In this document: positions 37,442-46,335 of the stretch, in pieces | How positions within the stretch are numbered: the stretch's first letter is position 1 | Layout of the letters: each line of letters begins with the position of its first letter | NCBI RefSeq assembly: GCF_017599385.1 | Contig: NZ_JAGFPK010000001.1 | Coordinates: 3,623,017 to 3,687,016, forward strand | DNA: 64,000 nt | DNA from: Ciceribacter sp. L1K22 | GTDB lineage: Bacteria; Pseudomonadota; Alphaproteobacteria; Rhizobiales; Rhizobiaceae | Reading direction: 5' to 3' | Notes under the pieces: generated by a model | Told to the model about the DNA's origin: nothing | What the model saw: the letters and a program-made list of their open reading frames with translations, nothing else | The model's database searches: none | Translations under genes and position numbers: made by a program

Positions 37442-38590
37442 TTACCACTCGGCGACACTGCCATCCTCGTGGCGCCATACGGGATTGCGCCAGCGATGGC
37501 CTTCCTTTTGCCGCTCGATCACATACTGTTCGTCCACCTCGACACCTAGGCCGGGGCCCTGTGGGATGCTGACGAAACCTTCAGCATATTGGAATACCTC
37601 CTTGTTGGAGATGTAGTCGAGGATGTCGTTGCCGGTGTTGTAGTGAATTCCCAGGCTCTGTTCCTGTATAAAAGCGTTGTAGCTAACGGCATCGACCTGC
37701 AGGCAGGCGGCCAACGCAATCGGACCGAGCGGACAATGCGGCGCGAGTGCCACATCATAGGCCTCCGCCATGGTGGCGATCTTGCGACATTCGGTGATGC
37801 CGCCGGCATGGGAGAGGTCGGGCTGCAGGATGTCGACAAAACCGTCAGACAGAACTGACTTGAAGTCCCAGCGCGAATAAAGCCTCTCCCCGAGAGCAAT
37901 CGGTGTCGAGCAGTGATTGGCAATCTCGCGCAGCGCTTCGCGGTTTTCCGAAAGCACCGGCTCCTCGATGAACAGCAGGTTGTAAGGCTGAAGTTCCTTC
38001 GCGAGCACCTTAGCCATCGGGCGATGGACGCGGCCATGGAAATCCACGCCGATCCCGATATGGGGACCGACCGCTTCGCGGATGATGGCGATCGTTTCCA
38101 CCGCCTTTTCGACCTTATCCCAGGTGTCGACGATCTGCATTTCCTCGCAGCCGTTCAGCTTGATGGCCTTGAAACCACGAGCAACGACATCGCGGGCGTT
38201 GTTGGCTACATCCGAGGGTCGGTCGCCGCCGATCCAGGAATAGACTTTGATCCGGTCACGTACCTGGCCACCGAGCAGTGCATGCACAGGCTGGCCGAGT
38301 ACCTTCCCCTTGATGTCCCATAGCGCTTGGTCGATGCCGGCGATCGCGCTCATATGTATGGCGCCGCCGCGATAGAAACCTGCGCGATACATTACCTGCC
38401 AATGATCCTCGATCAACATCGGATCCTTGCCGATTAAATAGTCCGAAAGCTCGTGTACGGCGGCCTCGACCGTCAGAGAGCGACCTTCGACAACCGGCTC
38501 ACCCCAACCGACAATGCCCTCGTCCGTTTCAATCTTCAGAAACATCCAGCGCGGCGGGACGATATAGGTTGTGAGCTTGGTGATTTTCAT
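37442..38590 (-). CDS. dgoD: D-galactonate dehydratase DgoD
   Basis: This 382-residue enolase-superfamily protein closely follows Dgo[21 protein letters not shown] at the start, metal ligands Asp in [13 protein letters not shown], Glu in LLFIEEPVL and Glu in [10 protein letters not shown], and the catalytic His in [13 protein letters not shown]. It dehydrates D-galactonate to 2-keto-3-deoxy-D-galactonate. The ATG at 38588-38590 gives the exact family length and puts AGAGAAG nine bases upstream; an ATG three codons earlier would overlap that site. It lies 39 bases after a GntR-family gene on the same strand. No kinase or aldolase of the pathway lies nearby. Confidence 0.93.
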   Translation of the reverse strand: MKITKLTTYIVPPRWMFLKIETDEGIVGWGEPVVEGRSLTVEAAVHELSDYLIGKDPMLIEDHWQVMYRAGFYRGGAIHMSAIAGIDQALWDIKGKVLGQPVHALLGGQVRDRIKVYSWIGGDRPSDVANNARDVVARGFKAIKLNGCEEMQIVDTWDKVEKAVETIAIIREAVGPHIGIGVDFHGRVHRPMAKVLAKELQPYNLLFIEEPVLSENREALREIANHCSTPIALGERLYSRWDFKSVLSDGFVDILQPDLSHAGGITECRKIATMAEAYDVALAPHCPLGPIALAACLQVDAVSYNAFIQEQSLGIHYNTGNDILDYISNKEVFQYAEGFVSIPQGPGLGVEVDEQYVIERQKEGHRWRNPVWRHEDGSVAEW

Positions 38591-38629
38591 GCGTTTCATC
38601 TTCTCTGATGTCGCTGGCGTTGCGCCCGC

Positions 38630-39421
38630 CTATTTCATGTTGTTGCGACCGATCACCCGTTCGGCAGCCGCCAGATCGTGCACGGCAAGATCGAGCATGC
38701 GGTTTGACGCCTGCCTTGCCTTTTCTCCGTCGCGCATCCGCAGGGCTTCGACTAGTTCGCCATGGATATCCACGGCGTCCTCGCGGCTTTCAACTGCGAT
38801 ATTGGAGGCGTGCAAGGCGTAACGAAGGGCGGCATGGATGGCGCTCGACAGCCGCCGGAAGACCTGGTTATGGCTGGCGAGAAGAAGCACCGCGTGAAAC
38901 TGCACGTCGGCCTCGGTGAAGCGTTCCGGATCGTCGCTCGAATCGCGCATCTGGTGCCATGCGCTTTCGAGATCGGCAATCTGCTGCGTCGTTGCACGGC
39001 TGGCCGCCAGTTCCGCGGCGACAGGCTCGATCGTCCGCCTCGCTTCGAGGATGCAGCTGAGCAGGTCGAAATCCTTGATGTAGGGGCCGATCCATTCCAG
39101 CACGTCGGCGTCGAGGATATTCCAGTCATCCTTGTCGCAGACAATGGTGCCGACCCTAGGCTTGCCAAGCAGCAGCCCCTTGGACTCGAGGACTTTCAGC
39201 GACTCACGGATGACGGTGCGGCTGACGCCGTAGATATTGCATAGATCGTTTTCGCGTGGCAGCTGCGACCCAGGTGGATAACGATTTGCGCAGATGTCTT
39301 GTGCAATTGCCGCTGTAATGCTGCGTCGGACACGTGGTCGGCGAACCGTGACCGGTTCCTGCCCTTCGCTGTAATGCTCCAAGCGTGTCACCCCCGCCTC
39401 CCTCTGCCGTCTGACGCTCAT
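38630..39421 (-). CDS. GntR/FadR-family transcriptional regulator of the sugar module
   Basis: This 263-residue protein has a winged helix of the GntR family (PPGSQLPRENDLCNIYGVSR, then TVIRESLKVLESKGLL) and a C-terminal all-helical FCD domain with likely metal-binding His residues (HQMRDSS, ADVQFHAVLL, HAALRYALHAS). It resembles DgoR-type regulators that respond to galactonate. It is divergent from the araFGH-like genes and precedes dgoD on the same strand. A 13-base perfect inverted repeat in the divergent promoter region is the obvious binding site. Confidence 0.9.
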   Translation of the reverse strand: MSVRRQREAGVTRLEHYSEGQEPVTVRRPRVRRSITAAIAQDICANRYPPGSQLPRENDLCNIYGVSRTVIRESLKVLESKGLLLGKPRVGTIVCDKDDWNILDADVLEWIGPYIKDFDLLSCILEARRTIEPVAAELAASRATTQQIADLESAWHQMRDSSDDPERFTEADVQFHAVLLLASHNQVFRRLSSAIHAALRYALHASNIAVESREDAVDIHGELVEALRMRDGEKARQASNRMLDLAVHDLAAAERVIGRNNMK

Positions 39422-39494
39422 TGTCTACCTGAATTTGCAGGGGCCTCAGATATCGCACCCCCATGCCCAATCGGCAATTCGCAATCTTTATCCT

Positions 39495-39531
39495 AATCAT
39501 CATACCAAGACAATTGACTGGTATGATGATT
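39495..39531. promoter_or_regulatory. Operator: 13-base inverted repeat between gntR and the sugar importer
   Basis: AATCATCATACCA (39495-39507) and TGGTATGATGATT (39519-39531) form a perfect inverted repeat with an 11-base spacer. It overlaps the -35 element of the rightward promoter, which fits repression by the adjacent GntR protein. Confidence 0.75.
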
Positions 39532-39541
39532 TAACTTAATT
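39514..39541 (+). promoter_or_regulatory. Sigma-70-type promoter of the sugar importer operon
   Basis: TTGACT (39514-39519) and TTAATT (39536-39541) are spaced by 16 bases and lie about 55 bases before the binding-protein start. The -35 element is inside the inverted repeat. Confidence 0.5.
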
Positions 39542-39595
39542 CTTGACTGCTGTCGGGAGGCAGTTGCTCAGTTTTTGAGATTTGGGAGAGATCAC

Positions 39596-40579
39596 ATGCG
39601 TTCATGGAAAGCAGCCATTCTGGCTGGCGTTGTCGCGTTCGCGGCTGCCGGCACAACCTATGCCGCCGACATCAAGATTGGTTTTATCGTCAAGCAGCCG
39701 GAAGAACCCTGGTTCCAGGACGAGTGGAAATTCGCCGATCAAGCTGCGACGGAAAAGGGCTTCACCCTCGTCAAGATTGGCGCGGAGGATGGCGAAAAGG
39801 TCATGTCGGCGATCGACAATCTGGCTGCCCAGGGTGCGCAGGGCTTCATCGTATGCACGCCCGATGTCAAGCTTGGCCCGGGCATCGTGGCCAAGGCGAT
39901 GGCCAATGACCTGAAGCTGATGACTGTTGATGATCGTCTCGTCGGTGCCGATGGGAATGCGCTCGAAGACGTTGTGCATATGGGCATTTCGGCGACCAAG
40001 ATCGGCGAGACCGTTGGCCAGGCACTGGCCGACGAAATCAAGAAGCGCGGTTGGGACATGAAGAACGTCGGCGCCATCCGCGTGTCCTACGACCAGCTGC
40101 CGACCGCCGTCGACCGAGTTGAAGGTGCGATTGCAGCCCTGAAGGCTGCAGGCTTCCCGGCAGAAAATATCTATGATGCGCCTCAGGCCAAGACCGACAC
40201 GGAAGCGGCCCTGAATGCGGCCACCACCGTGCTCAACAAGCATGCTGACGTGAAGCACTGGATCGCCTTCGGCCTCAATGACGAAGCTGTCCTTGGCGCC
40301 GTTCGTGCCACCGAGTCGGTCGGTATTTCTGCTGACAACGTCATCGGCGTTGGCATTGGTGGTGCAGAATCAGCGATCAACGAGTTCAAGAAGCCTACGC
40401 CGACCGGCTTCTTCGGCACGGTTATCATTTCGCCAAAGCGCCACGGCTATGAGACTGCGATGAACATGTACGAGTGGGTTGCCAACGACAAGGAGCCGGA
40501 AAAACTGACGCTGACCGCCGGCGCACTTGCTGTGCGCGGTGACTATGACGCTGTGCGCAAGGATCTCGGGATCGAGTAA
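39596..40579 (+). CDS. araF: Sugar ABC transporter substrate-binding protein (AraF-like)
   Basis: This 327-residue periplasmic protein has a signal peptide (MRSWKAAILAGVVAFAAAGT, cleavage after TYAA near residue 24) and a LacI-type sugar-binding fold (IKIGFIVKQPEEPWFQDEWK, AIDNLAAQGAQGFIVCTPDV). The KQPEEPWFQDEWKFA opening is typical of L-arabinose-binding AraF; the same fold also takes D-galactose. The ATG at 39596 follows GGGAGAG. It heads the rightward operon with an AraG-type ATPase and AraH-type permease. Since the operon lies next to dgoD, the true ligand could be galactose, fucose or arabinose. Confidence 0.88.
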   Translation: MRSWKAAILAGVVAFAAAGTTYAADIKIGFIVKQPEEPWFQDEWKFADQAATEKGFTLVKIGAEDGEKVMSAIDNLAAQGAQGFIVCTPDVKLGPGIVAKAMANDLKLMTVDDRLVGADGNALEDVVHMGISATKIGETVGQALADEIKKRGWDMKNVGAIRVSYDQLPTAVDRVEGAIAALKAAGFPAENIYDAPQAKTDTEAALNAATTVLNKHADVKHWIAFGLNDEAVLGAVRATESVGISADNVIGVGIGGAESAINEFKKPTPTGFFGTVIISPKRHGYETAMNMYEWVANDKEPEKLTLTAGALAVRGDYDAVRKDLGIE

Positions 40580-40642
40580 TCCGATTTTCGCAAATCTGCC
40601 CGGCGGCGATCAGCCGGCGTCGGGCCCCTCTGCGGAGCTTTC

Positions 40643-42151
40643 ATGGCCTTTCTCGAATTCAAAGATATCAGCAAGGGCTATCCCGGCGTCCAGGCCCTAT
40701 CGAACGTGTCCTTCTCAGTGAAAAAGGGCGCCGTTCATGGCCTGATGGGCGAAAATGGCGCGGGCAAGTCGACCCTGATCCGTCTTCTGTCCGGCGACCA
40801 GTTTGCCGATACCGGCACCATTTCCATCGACGGCGTAGCGCAGACCTACAAGTCGGTGCGCGATGCCTTCGCCTCGGGTGTGATCGTCATCCACCAGGAA
40901 CTGCAGCTGGTCCCCGAACTGACCGTTGCCGAAAACCTCTGGCTCGGTCGTTTCCCGTCATCCGCCGGTGTCATCAACCGCCGCAGCCTGAGCGATAGCG
41001 TGGCTGCGAAGCTCCGCGATATCGGCATCGATATCGATCCCGATGCCAAAGTGTCATCCCTGTCGATCGGCGAGCGCCAGATGGTCGAGATCGCCAAGGC
41101 TGTCATTCTCGATGCCCGGGTCATCGCGCTCGACGAACCCACTTCGTCCCTTTCCTCGCGTGAAAGCGAAGTGCTGTTCGCCCTGATCGACAAGCTGAAG
41201 GCCAAGGGCACGGTCATTCTTTATGTGTCGCACCGCCTCGACGAGATTTTCAGGCTTTGCGACAGCCTCACAGTATTGCGCGATGGCAAGCTTGCCGCCC
41301 ATCACCCCGAGATCGCCACCACGAGCCGTGACCAGATCATCGCCGAGATGGTTGGTCGCGAAATCAGCAATATCTGGGGCTGGCGCGCCCGTGATTTCGG
41401 ACCCATGCGCCTTGAGGTCTCTGATCTTAAAGGCCCCAATCTGCGCCAGCCGATCAGCTTTTCCGTGCGCCAGGGCGAGATTCTCGGATTCTTCGGCCTG
41501 ATCGGTGCCGGGCGCAGCGAAATGGCGCGGCTGCTGTTTGGCGCGGACAGGCGTGACGGCGGCAAGGTCGTTGTCGATGGCGTCACCGTCACAGCCAATA
41601 GCCCCGGCGCATCGATCCGGTCCGGCATCGTGCTTTGCCCGGAAGATCGCAAGCATGACGGCATCGTGCAGGGGCGGTCGATCGAAGAAAACATCACGAT
41701 TTCCTCGCGCCGGCACTTTTCGCCTTTCGGGATACTCAGCCCGACGAAGGAAGCCTCAGTCGCCGATGATTTCATTTCAAGGCTCAAGGTTCGCACCCCC
41801 TCTCGCCTCCAGGACATCATCAACCTGTCCGGTGGCAACCAGCAGAAGGTCATTCTCGGACGCTGGCTGTCCGAACAGGGCGTCAAGGTACTCGTCATCG
41901 ACGAGCCGACGCGCGGCATCGACATCGGCGCAAAGGCGGAAATCTACGAAATCCTCTATGGCCTCGCAGCCGAAGGCATGGCGATCATCGTCATCTCCAG
42001 CGAATTGCCTGAAGTCATGGGGATATCCGACCGGATCATGGTGATGTGTCAGGGACATGTGGCCGCAGACGTCTCGCGTCCTGATTTCCACGAGCGCCTT
42101 ATCCTTAGCGCCGCTCTGCCCGATCGCACAACAGCCGCCGCCACCCTCTAA
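40643..42151 (+). CDS. araG: Sugar ABC transporter ATP-binding protein (AraG-like)
   Basis: This 502-residue protein has two ABC domains, as usual for carbohydrate importers of the CUT2 class. The first has Walker A GENGAGKST, Walker B VIALDEPTSSL and signature LSIGERQMVE. The second has a degenerate Walker A (GLIGAGRSE) and LSGGNQQKVILGRWL. Only the first site is expected to be fully active. It lies 63 bases after the binding-protein gene and 16 before the permease. Confidence 0.93.
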   Translation: MAFLEFKDISKGYPGVQALSNVSFSVKKGAVHGLMGENGAGKSTLIRLLSGDQFADTGTISIDGVAQTYKSVRDAFASGVIVIHQELQLVPELTVAENLWLGRFPSSAGVINRRSLSDSVAAKLRDIGIDIDPDAKVSSLSIGERQMVEIAKAVILDARVIALDEPTSSLSSRESEVLFALIDKLKAKGTVILYVSHRLDEIFRLCDSLTVLRDGKLAAHHPEIATTSRDQIIAEMVGREISNIWGWRARDFGPMRLEVSDLKGPNLRQPISFSVRQGEILGFFGLIGAGRSEMARLLFGADRRDGGKVVVDGVTVTANSPGASIRSGIVLCPEDRKHDGIVQGRSIEENITISSRRHFSPFGILSPTKEASVADDFISRLKVRTPSRLQDIINLSGGNQQKVILGRWLSEQGVKVLVIDEPTRGIDIGAKAEIYEILYGLAAEGMAIIVISSELPEVMGISDRIMVMCQGHVAADVSRPDFHERLILSAALPDRTTAAATL

Positions 42152-42167
42152 CGCAGGACCGATATTC

Positions 42168-43118
42168 ATGCCGTCTCTCAAGAAACTTCTTCTCGGCGAT
42201 CAGGGCCTGGTGGTGATCTTTGTCGTCGCCTTTGCCGTGGTAGCACTTACCGTTCCCAATTTCATGACCGAGCGCAACGTTCTCGGCCTGCTGCAATCGG
42301 TGGTCACCATCGGCATTGTCGCCTGCACCATGATGTTCTGCCTGGCTTCGCGCGATTTCGACCTCTCTGTCGGATCCATCGTCGCCTTTTCCGGCATGAT
42401 CGCGGTCATGGCGTCCAACGCCACCGGCTCGATCGTTCTTGGCCTGATCGCGGCGCTTGCCAGCGGTGCCTTTGTCGGCCTTATCAACGGTGTGGTCATC
42501 GCACGCTTTCGCATCAACGCCCTGATCACCACGCTTGCGACCATGCAGATCGTGCGCGGTTTCGCGCTGATCGTGTCCGATGGACGTGCCGTCGGCATCA
42601 ACAATCCGGATTTCTATCAGCTGGCGCTGTCGAGGTTCTTCGGCGTGCCCACCCCGATCTGGGTCATGGCGGCGCTCTTCATCGTGTTCGGCTTCGTGCT
42701 CAACCGCACGGTCTTCGGCAAGAACACGCTGGCCATTGGTGGTAATCCCGAAGCGTCGCGGCTCGCCGGCGTCAATGTCGGCAACATGCGCATCTGGATC
42801 TTTGCCCTGCAGGGGCTGGTCTGCGCCATTGCCGGCATCCTCCTTGCCTCGCGCATCACGTCGGGCCAGCCAAACGCTGCCACCGGCCTCGAACTCTCTG
42901 TTATCTCGGCCTGCGTCCTCGGTGGTGTATCGCTGGCGGGTGGTCGGGCGACCATGAGCGGTGTGATCGTCGGTGTCATGATCATGGGAATTGCGGAGAA
43001 CGTCATGAACCTCCTCAACATCCAGGCCTTCTACCAATATGTCGTGCGCGGCCTGATCCTGTTGATCGCCGTCCTGCTCGACAATCTGCGCTCGTCGGCA
43101 GCCGGACGGCATCGGTGA
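42168..43118 (+). CDS. araH: Sugar ABC transporter permease (AraH-like)
   Basis: This 316-residue membrane protein belongs to the CUT2 permeases, with eight to ten helices and the conserved blocks MMFCLASRDFDLSVGSIVAF, ALITTLATMQIVRGFALIVS and NTLAIGGNPEASRLAGVNVG. It is the single permease of the importer and probably forms a homodimer. The ATG at 42168 fits the family start MPSLKKLLLGDQ. Its TGA overlaps the GTG start of the following epimerase gene. Confidence 0.93.
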   Translation: MPSLKKLLLGDQGLVVIFVVAFAVVALTVPNFMTERNVLGLLQSVVTIGIVACTMMFCLASRDFDLSVGSIVAFSGMIAVMASNATGSIVLGLIAALASGAFVGLINGVVIARFRINALITTLATMQIVRGFALIVSDGRAVGINNPDFYQLALSRFFGVPTPIWVMAALFIVFGFVLNRTVFGKNTLAIGGNPEASRLAGVNVGNMRIWIFALQGLVCAIAGILLASRITSGQPNAATGLELSVISACVLGGVSLAGGRATMSGVIVGVMIMGIAENVMNLLNIQAFYQYVVRGLILLIAVLLDNLRSSAAGRHR

Positions 43119-43978
43119 CTTCGGATTTGGAAACGCTTCTGCTAGCGAACGGCGCCCTTCAGGTGCGGGTTGCCAGCCAAGGTGCTGCCCTGACCGAAGC
43201 CAGGTTCGACGGCGAGGCGTTCCTGGTCCCCGGCGGCGGCCCGGAAGGACGTTTCGCAAGCTTCCCGCTGGTGCCTTTCGGCAACCGGCTGGAGCATAAC
43301 AGTTTTGCGCTTGAAGGCACAGACTACCGCTTCCTGCCCAATAGCGCCGACCCGCTCTATCTGCATGGCGACGGATGGCTTGAGCAATGGGATATCGAGA
43401 AGGTCGATAGCACTTCGGTCACGCTGTCGCTCAGACATCCGCCCGGTCCGTTTTCCCCATATAACTATAGCGCCTGGCACACTATCTCGCTTGCCAACAA
43501 CGCTCTCAGCCTCAGGCTATCGGTACGTCATGAAGGTGAGAAGCCGCTGCTCTACGGCCTTGGGCAGCATCCCTTCTTCGCTCGAACGGCACAAACGCGC
43601 CTTGCCGCGCCGGCACGGACCGCATGGACAGAGCGCGCCGGGCATTTGCCGGGCGAGGGCGGTTCTCCGCCAGTGGCACTTGATTTCACTGCTCCGACAT
43701 TATTGCCGGATCGCTTTGTCAATAATGCCTTTGCAGGGTGGGACGGACGGGCTGCCATCGAATGGCCGGAACTCCAGCTCGCTGCCGAGATCAACGCTGT
43801 GTCGATCCATGATATCTACATGCTCTACATGCCGGTCGACCGCACCGACTTATTCTGCTTCGAACCGATGACCCATCTGCCGAACGCCCATCACATGCCG
43901 GGCTATGGCGGGTTGAAGCGGCTGGCAACCGGGGAAACGATCAGCAGTGAAATCACCATTCGACTGAGGAGGATATGA
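43115..43978 (+). CDS. Aldose 1-epimerase family protein
   Basis: This 287-residue protein has the galactose mutarotase fold: FPLVPFGNRLEHNSF, LYLHGDGWLEQW, LLYGLGQHPFF with a likely catalytic His, and DLFCFEPMTHLPNAHHMPG with a likely catalytic Glu. It interconverts the alpha and beta anomers of an aldose, which helps a 1-dehydrogenase that uses one anomer. The start is a GTG overlapping the araH stop, and the end overlaps an ATG just before the SDR gene. Its position between importer and dehydrogenase fits an oxidative sugar pathway. Confidence 0.88.
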   Translation: MTSDLETLLLANGALQVRVASQGAALTEARFDGEAFLVPGGGPEGRFASFPLVPFGNRLEHNSFALEGTDYRFLPNSADPLYLHGDGWLEQWDIEKVDSTSVTLSLRHPPGPFSPYNYSAWHTISLANNALSLRLSVRHEGEKPLLYGLGQHPFFARTAQTRLAAPARTAWTERAGHLPGEGGSPPVALDFTAPTLLPDRFVNNAFAGWDGRAAIEWPELQLAAEINAVSIHDIYMLYMPVDRTDLFCFEPMTHLPNAHHMPGYGGLKRLATGETISSEITIRLRRI

Positions 43979-43980
43979 CC

Positions 43981-44763
43981 ATGAGCAACCGGCTCGACGG
44001 GAAGCGGATCATGATCACCGGAGCCGCCCAGGGTATCGGGTTTGCGATGGCCGAGGCCTTTGCTCGCGAAGGGGCGGCCCTGCTGTTGATCGACCGCGAC
44101 GGGGACCTGCTGGCGAAAGTCGCGGAAGACCTTCAGGCTCAAGGGGCAAAACTCTGCCATGCTGCAGCCGATATCACCAATGCCGCCTCGATAGAGGCTG
44201 CGATCATACAGGCGCGGGAGACGGTCGGCGACATTAACGCGCTCGTCAACAATGCTGGCGTTAATATCTTTGCTGAACCGCTTAAGCTCAGTGATGAAGC
44301 TTGGGAGCGCTGCTTCGACATCAACCTTAAAGGTGCATGGAACTGTACCCGGTTAGTGTTAAAGGGCATGCTGGCCGGCGGCAAAGGTGGCGTTATTCTC
44401 AATATAGCCTCCACGCATGCTTTCACGGTGATCCCGCGCACGTTTCCCTATCCGCTTGCTAAGCATGCGCTGCTCGGCATGACGAAATCACTGGGCTTGG
44501 AATATGCAGCTGCTAATATCCGTGTAAATGCACTGGCGCCCGGCTATGTCGCGACCCAGAAGGTAATCGATTACTGGAACAGCTTTCCCAATCCCGAGGC
44601 CGCGAAAGCCGAGACAATGAAACTGCACCCCGGCGGGCGGATCGCCACCCCGAATGAGATTGCGATGGCAGCCGTTTTCATGATCTCGGACGAATGTTCC
44701 TTCATGAACGCCACCTGCCTGACCGTCGACGGTGGGCTGAGTGTGCAGCAGCATCCATTGTGA
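43981..44763 (+). CDS. SDR-family dehydrogenase, probable sugar 1-dehydrogenase
   Basis: This 260-residue short-chain dehydrogenase has the NAD(P) motif MITGAAQGIGFAMAEA, NNAG in ALVNNAGVNIF, a Ser in LNIASTHAF and the catalytic Tyr-x-x-x-Lys in PYPLAKHALLG. The ATG at 43981 sits eight bases after GAGGAGG; the ATG two codons earlier is too close to it. Beside an aldose epimerase and DgoD it is probably the D-galactose (or L-arabinose) 1-dehydrogenase that makes the lactone. A rhamnose or fucose dehydrogenase role is also possible. Confidence 0.82.
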   Translation: MSNRLDGKRIMITGAAQGIGFAMAEAFAREGAALLLIDRDGDLLAKVAEDLQAQGAKLCHAAADITNAASIEAAIIQARETVGDINALVNNAGVNIFAEPLKLSDEAWERCFDINLKGAWNCTRLVLKGMLAGGKGGVILNIASTHAFTVIPRTFPYPLAKHALLGMTKSLGLEYAAANIRVNALAPGYVATQKVIDYWNSFPNPEAAKAETMKLHPGGRIATPNEIAMAAVFMISDECSFMNATCLTVDGGLSVQQHPL

Positions 44764-44882
44764 TGGAGGCTTGAACTATTCCCGATCCAACATAGCCTGA
44801 GCTCCACGCGGCGGTGTTTGTCGACGCAGCGGAATGGCAGATCGTCCCGACAGCTCGAGCCTGCGGATCTCAAGTCAGTTCT

Positions 44883-45002
44883 GAAAAGCTCGCACTGGGC
44901 ATGCCCGTTGAAGTCTACATCGAAACAGAAGAGCGAAGCGTCATCTGTTACCTTGCGAAACCATTCATGGACCAAGTCATCAAGGGGTTCCGGGAGGATT
45001 GA
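44883..45002 (+). pseudogene. C-terminal remnant of a HlyD-family type I secretion adaptor
   Basis: The frame KLALGMPVEVYIETEERSVI then CYLAKPFMDQVIKGFRED and stop matches the conserved end of HlyD/PrtE periplasmic adaptors (G-M-P-x-E-V-x-I, then Y-L-x-K-P-x-x-D-Q). All upstream domains are missing. It is a leftover of a type I secretion system; the rest of the 290-base gap holds nothing else I can recognise except the stem-loop at its right end. Confidence 0.65.
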
Positions 45003-45007
45003 GGGAT

Positions 45008-45029
45008 TGGGCGGCTGAGGAGCCGCCCA
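45008..45029 (-). terminator. Stem-loop after the livK-like gene
   Basis: TGGGCGGCT (45008-45016) and AGCCGCCCA (45021-45029) form a perfect nine-base-pair stem with a GAGG loop, 22 bases after the stop of the minus-strand gene. There is no T-tract in that direction. It is a probable 3' end of the operon. Confidence 0.6.
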
Positions 45030-45050
45030 GTGTTGATCGCCTTTTAAGAG

Positions 45051-46334
45051 TTACTTCGCCAAGCTAGCCTTGATTTCGGCCACTGTTTCGGACTCCATCT
45101 GGCCGACTGTCGTTACTTCTCCGTCGGTGATCTTCCACAGCCTGAAGGGGCCGGTGATGTCGCCGTACTGGTCGAAGCTCACAGGGCCGATGACGCCTTC
45201 ATACTTGATCGGCTTCCCCTCCTTCAGAAGTCCGAGTGCTTTCTCAAATTCCGCCTTGCCAGCGTAGATTGGGGTGCCGCCGGCTGCGGTGACCTCGGAG
45301 ATCGCTGATTTGATCGCCTCCTTGTCGGACTTGCCTGCCTTGGCGATCGCCAGAGCGACAATCGCACCGGCGTCATAGGAGCGGTCTGCGGCCGGCGCCG
45401 ATGGCTCGATCCCGCCGGAGAAATCCGCGTAATTCGCGTTGAAGTACTCGGTCGATGCAGTCGGCGTGGTGCCGGACGATGTGCCGTATGCCTCGTTCAG
45501 ATATTGCGGGCCGACACTGGCGATGAAGTCCTTGGAGTTCATGCCATCATTGAACAGGAATTTCTGGACGCCGCCGCCGGAAATCCAGGCGCGGGCAATC
45601 GTGGCTCCGTCCACCGGCGTGGAGATGAGATAAAGCGCATCCGGCTCACCTTCCATCGCAACCGACGCTTCTGACGAGTAGCTAGCCTGCTTCTCGTTAT
45701 AGGGTGTCGTCGAGGTGATCGTGCCGCCGAGCTTGGTGTAGGCGGCGGTGAATTCCTGCATCAGGTTGTTGCCGAAGTCGTTGTTGACGTGAATGATCGC
45801 AATCTTCTTCATGCCCTGGTCGAGGGCGTATTTCGCTGCCGCGGTTCCCTGCAGGGCGTCAGACGTGATGGTACGGAAGAACACACCATTGGTCTTGCCC
45901 TCGCGACCGAGGGCCGTCAGCGTCGGGGAAGAGGATGCCGGAGATACCTGAACGACTCCGGCAGGTGCGGTGACGGAGGTGAGGATCGGGATCGAGACCG
46001 AGGAAATGATGCCGCCGATGACGACCGGCACCTTCTTGATGTTGACGAGCTGTGTTGCCTGATCCACGGCCACATTGCCCTGGCTCTGGCTGTCGCGCGT
46101 ATCCATCACGAGCTTGCAGCCGTCTACGCCGCCCGCTTCGTTGAAGTCACGGAAGGCCATTTCGACGGATTTGGCGCCGGCTTTGCCGTATTCGCCTGCG
46201 GGGCCGGTGAGCTCCATTACCACACCGACGGTGATGTCGCATTCCTGCGCGAAGGACGGCACAGCACCGACGGCAAGGCCGGCAAGCATGGTCGACGTCA
46301 GAACGAGGCGTTTCAGTTGATTTCCCTTACTCAT
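45051..46334 (-). CDS. ABC transporter substrate-binding protein (LivK/HAAT type)
   Basis: This 427-residue protein has a signal peptide (KRLVLTSTMLAGLAVGAVPS, cleavage after FAQ near residue 29) and the Leu/Ile/Val-binding fold: ITVGVVMELTGPAGEYGKAG, VVIGGIISSVSIPILTSVTA and KKIAIIHVNNDFGNNLMQEF. It is the last gene of a minus-strand operon, while the matching ATPases and permeases (livG, F, H, M) lie on the divergent transcript. This family binds branched-chain amino acids but also amides, urea and aromatic acids. The unusual partners suggest a substrate other than leucine. Confidence 0.92.
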   Translation of the reverse strand: MSKGNQLKRLVLTSTMLAGLAVGAVPSFAQECDITVGVVMELTGPAGEYGKAGAKSVEMAFRDFNEAGGVDGCKLVMDTRDSQSQGNVAVDQATQLVNIKKVPVVIGGIISSVSIPILTSVTAPAGVVQVSPASSSPTLTALGREGKTNGVFFRTITSDALQGTAAAKYALDQGMKKIAIIHVNNDFGNNLMQEFTAAYTKLGGTITSTTPYNEKQASYSSEASVAMEGEPDALYLISTPVDGATIARAWISGGGVQKFLFNDGMNSKDFIASVGPQYLNEAYGTSSGTTPTASTEYFNANYADFSGGIEPSAPAADRSYDAGAIVALAIAKAGKSDKEAIKSAISEVTAAGGTPIYAGKAEFEKALGLLKEGKPIKYEGVIGPVSFDQYGDITGPFRLWKITDGEVTTVGQMESETVAEIKASLAK

Positions 46335-46335
46335 G

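Noticed and set aside
42105..43259. A 384-codon minus-strand frame opposite araH
   Set aside because: The translation is rich in charged low-complexity residues, typical of the antisense of a membrane protein gene.
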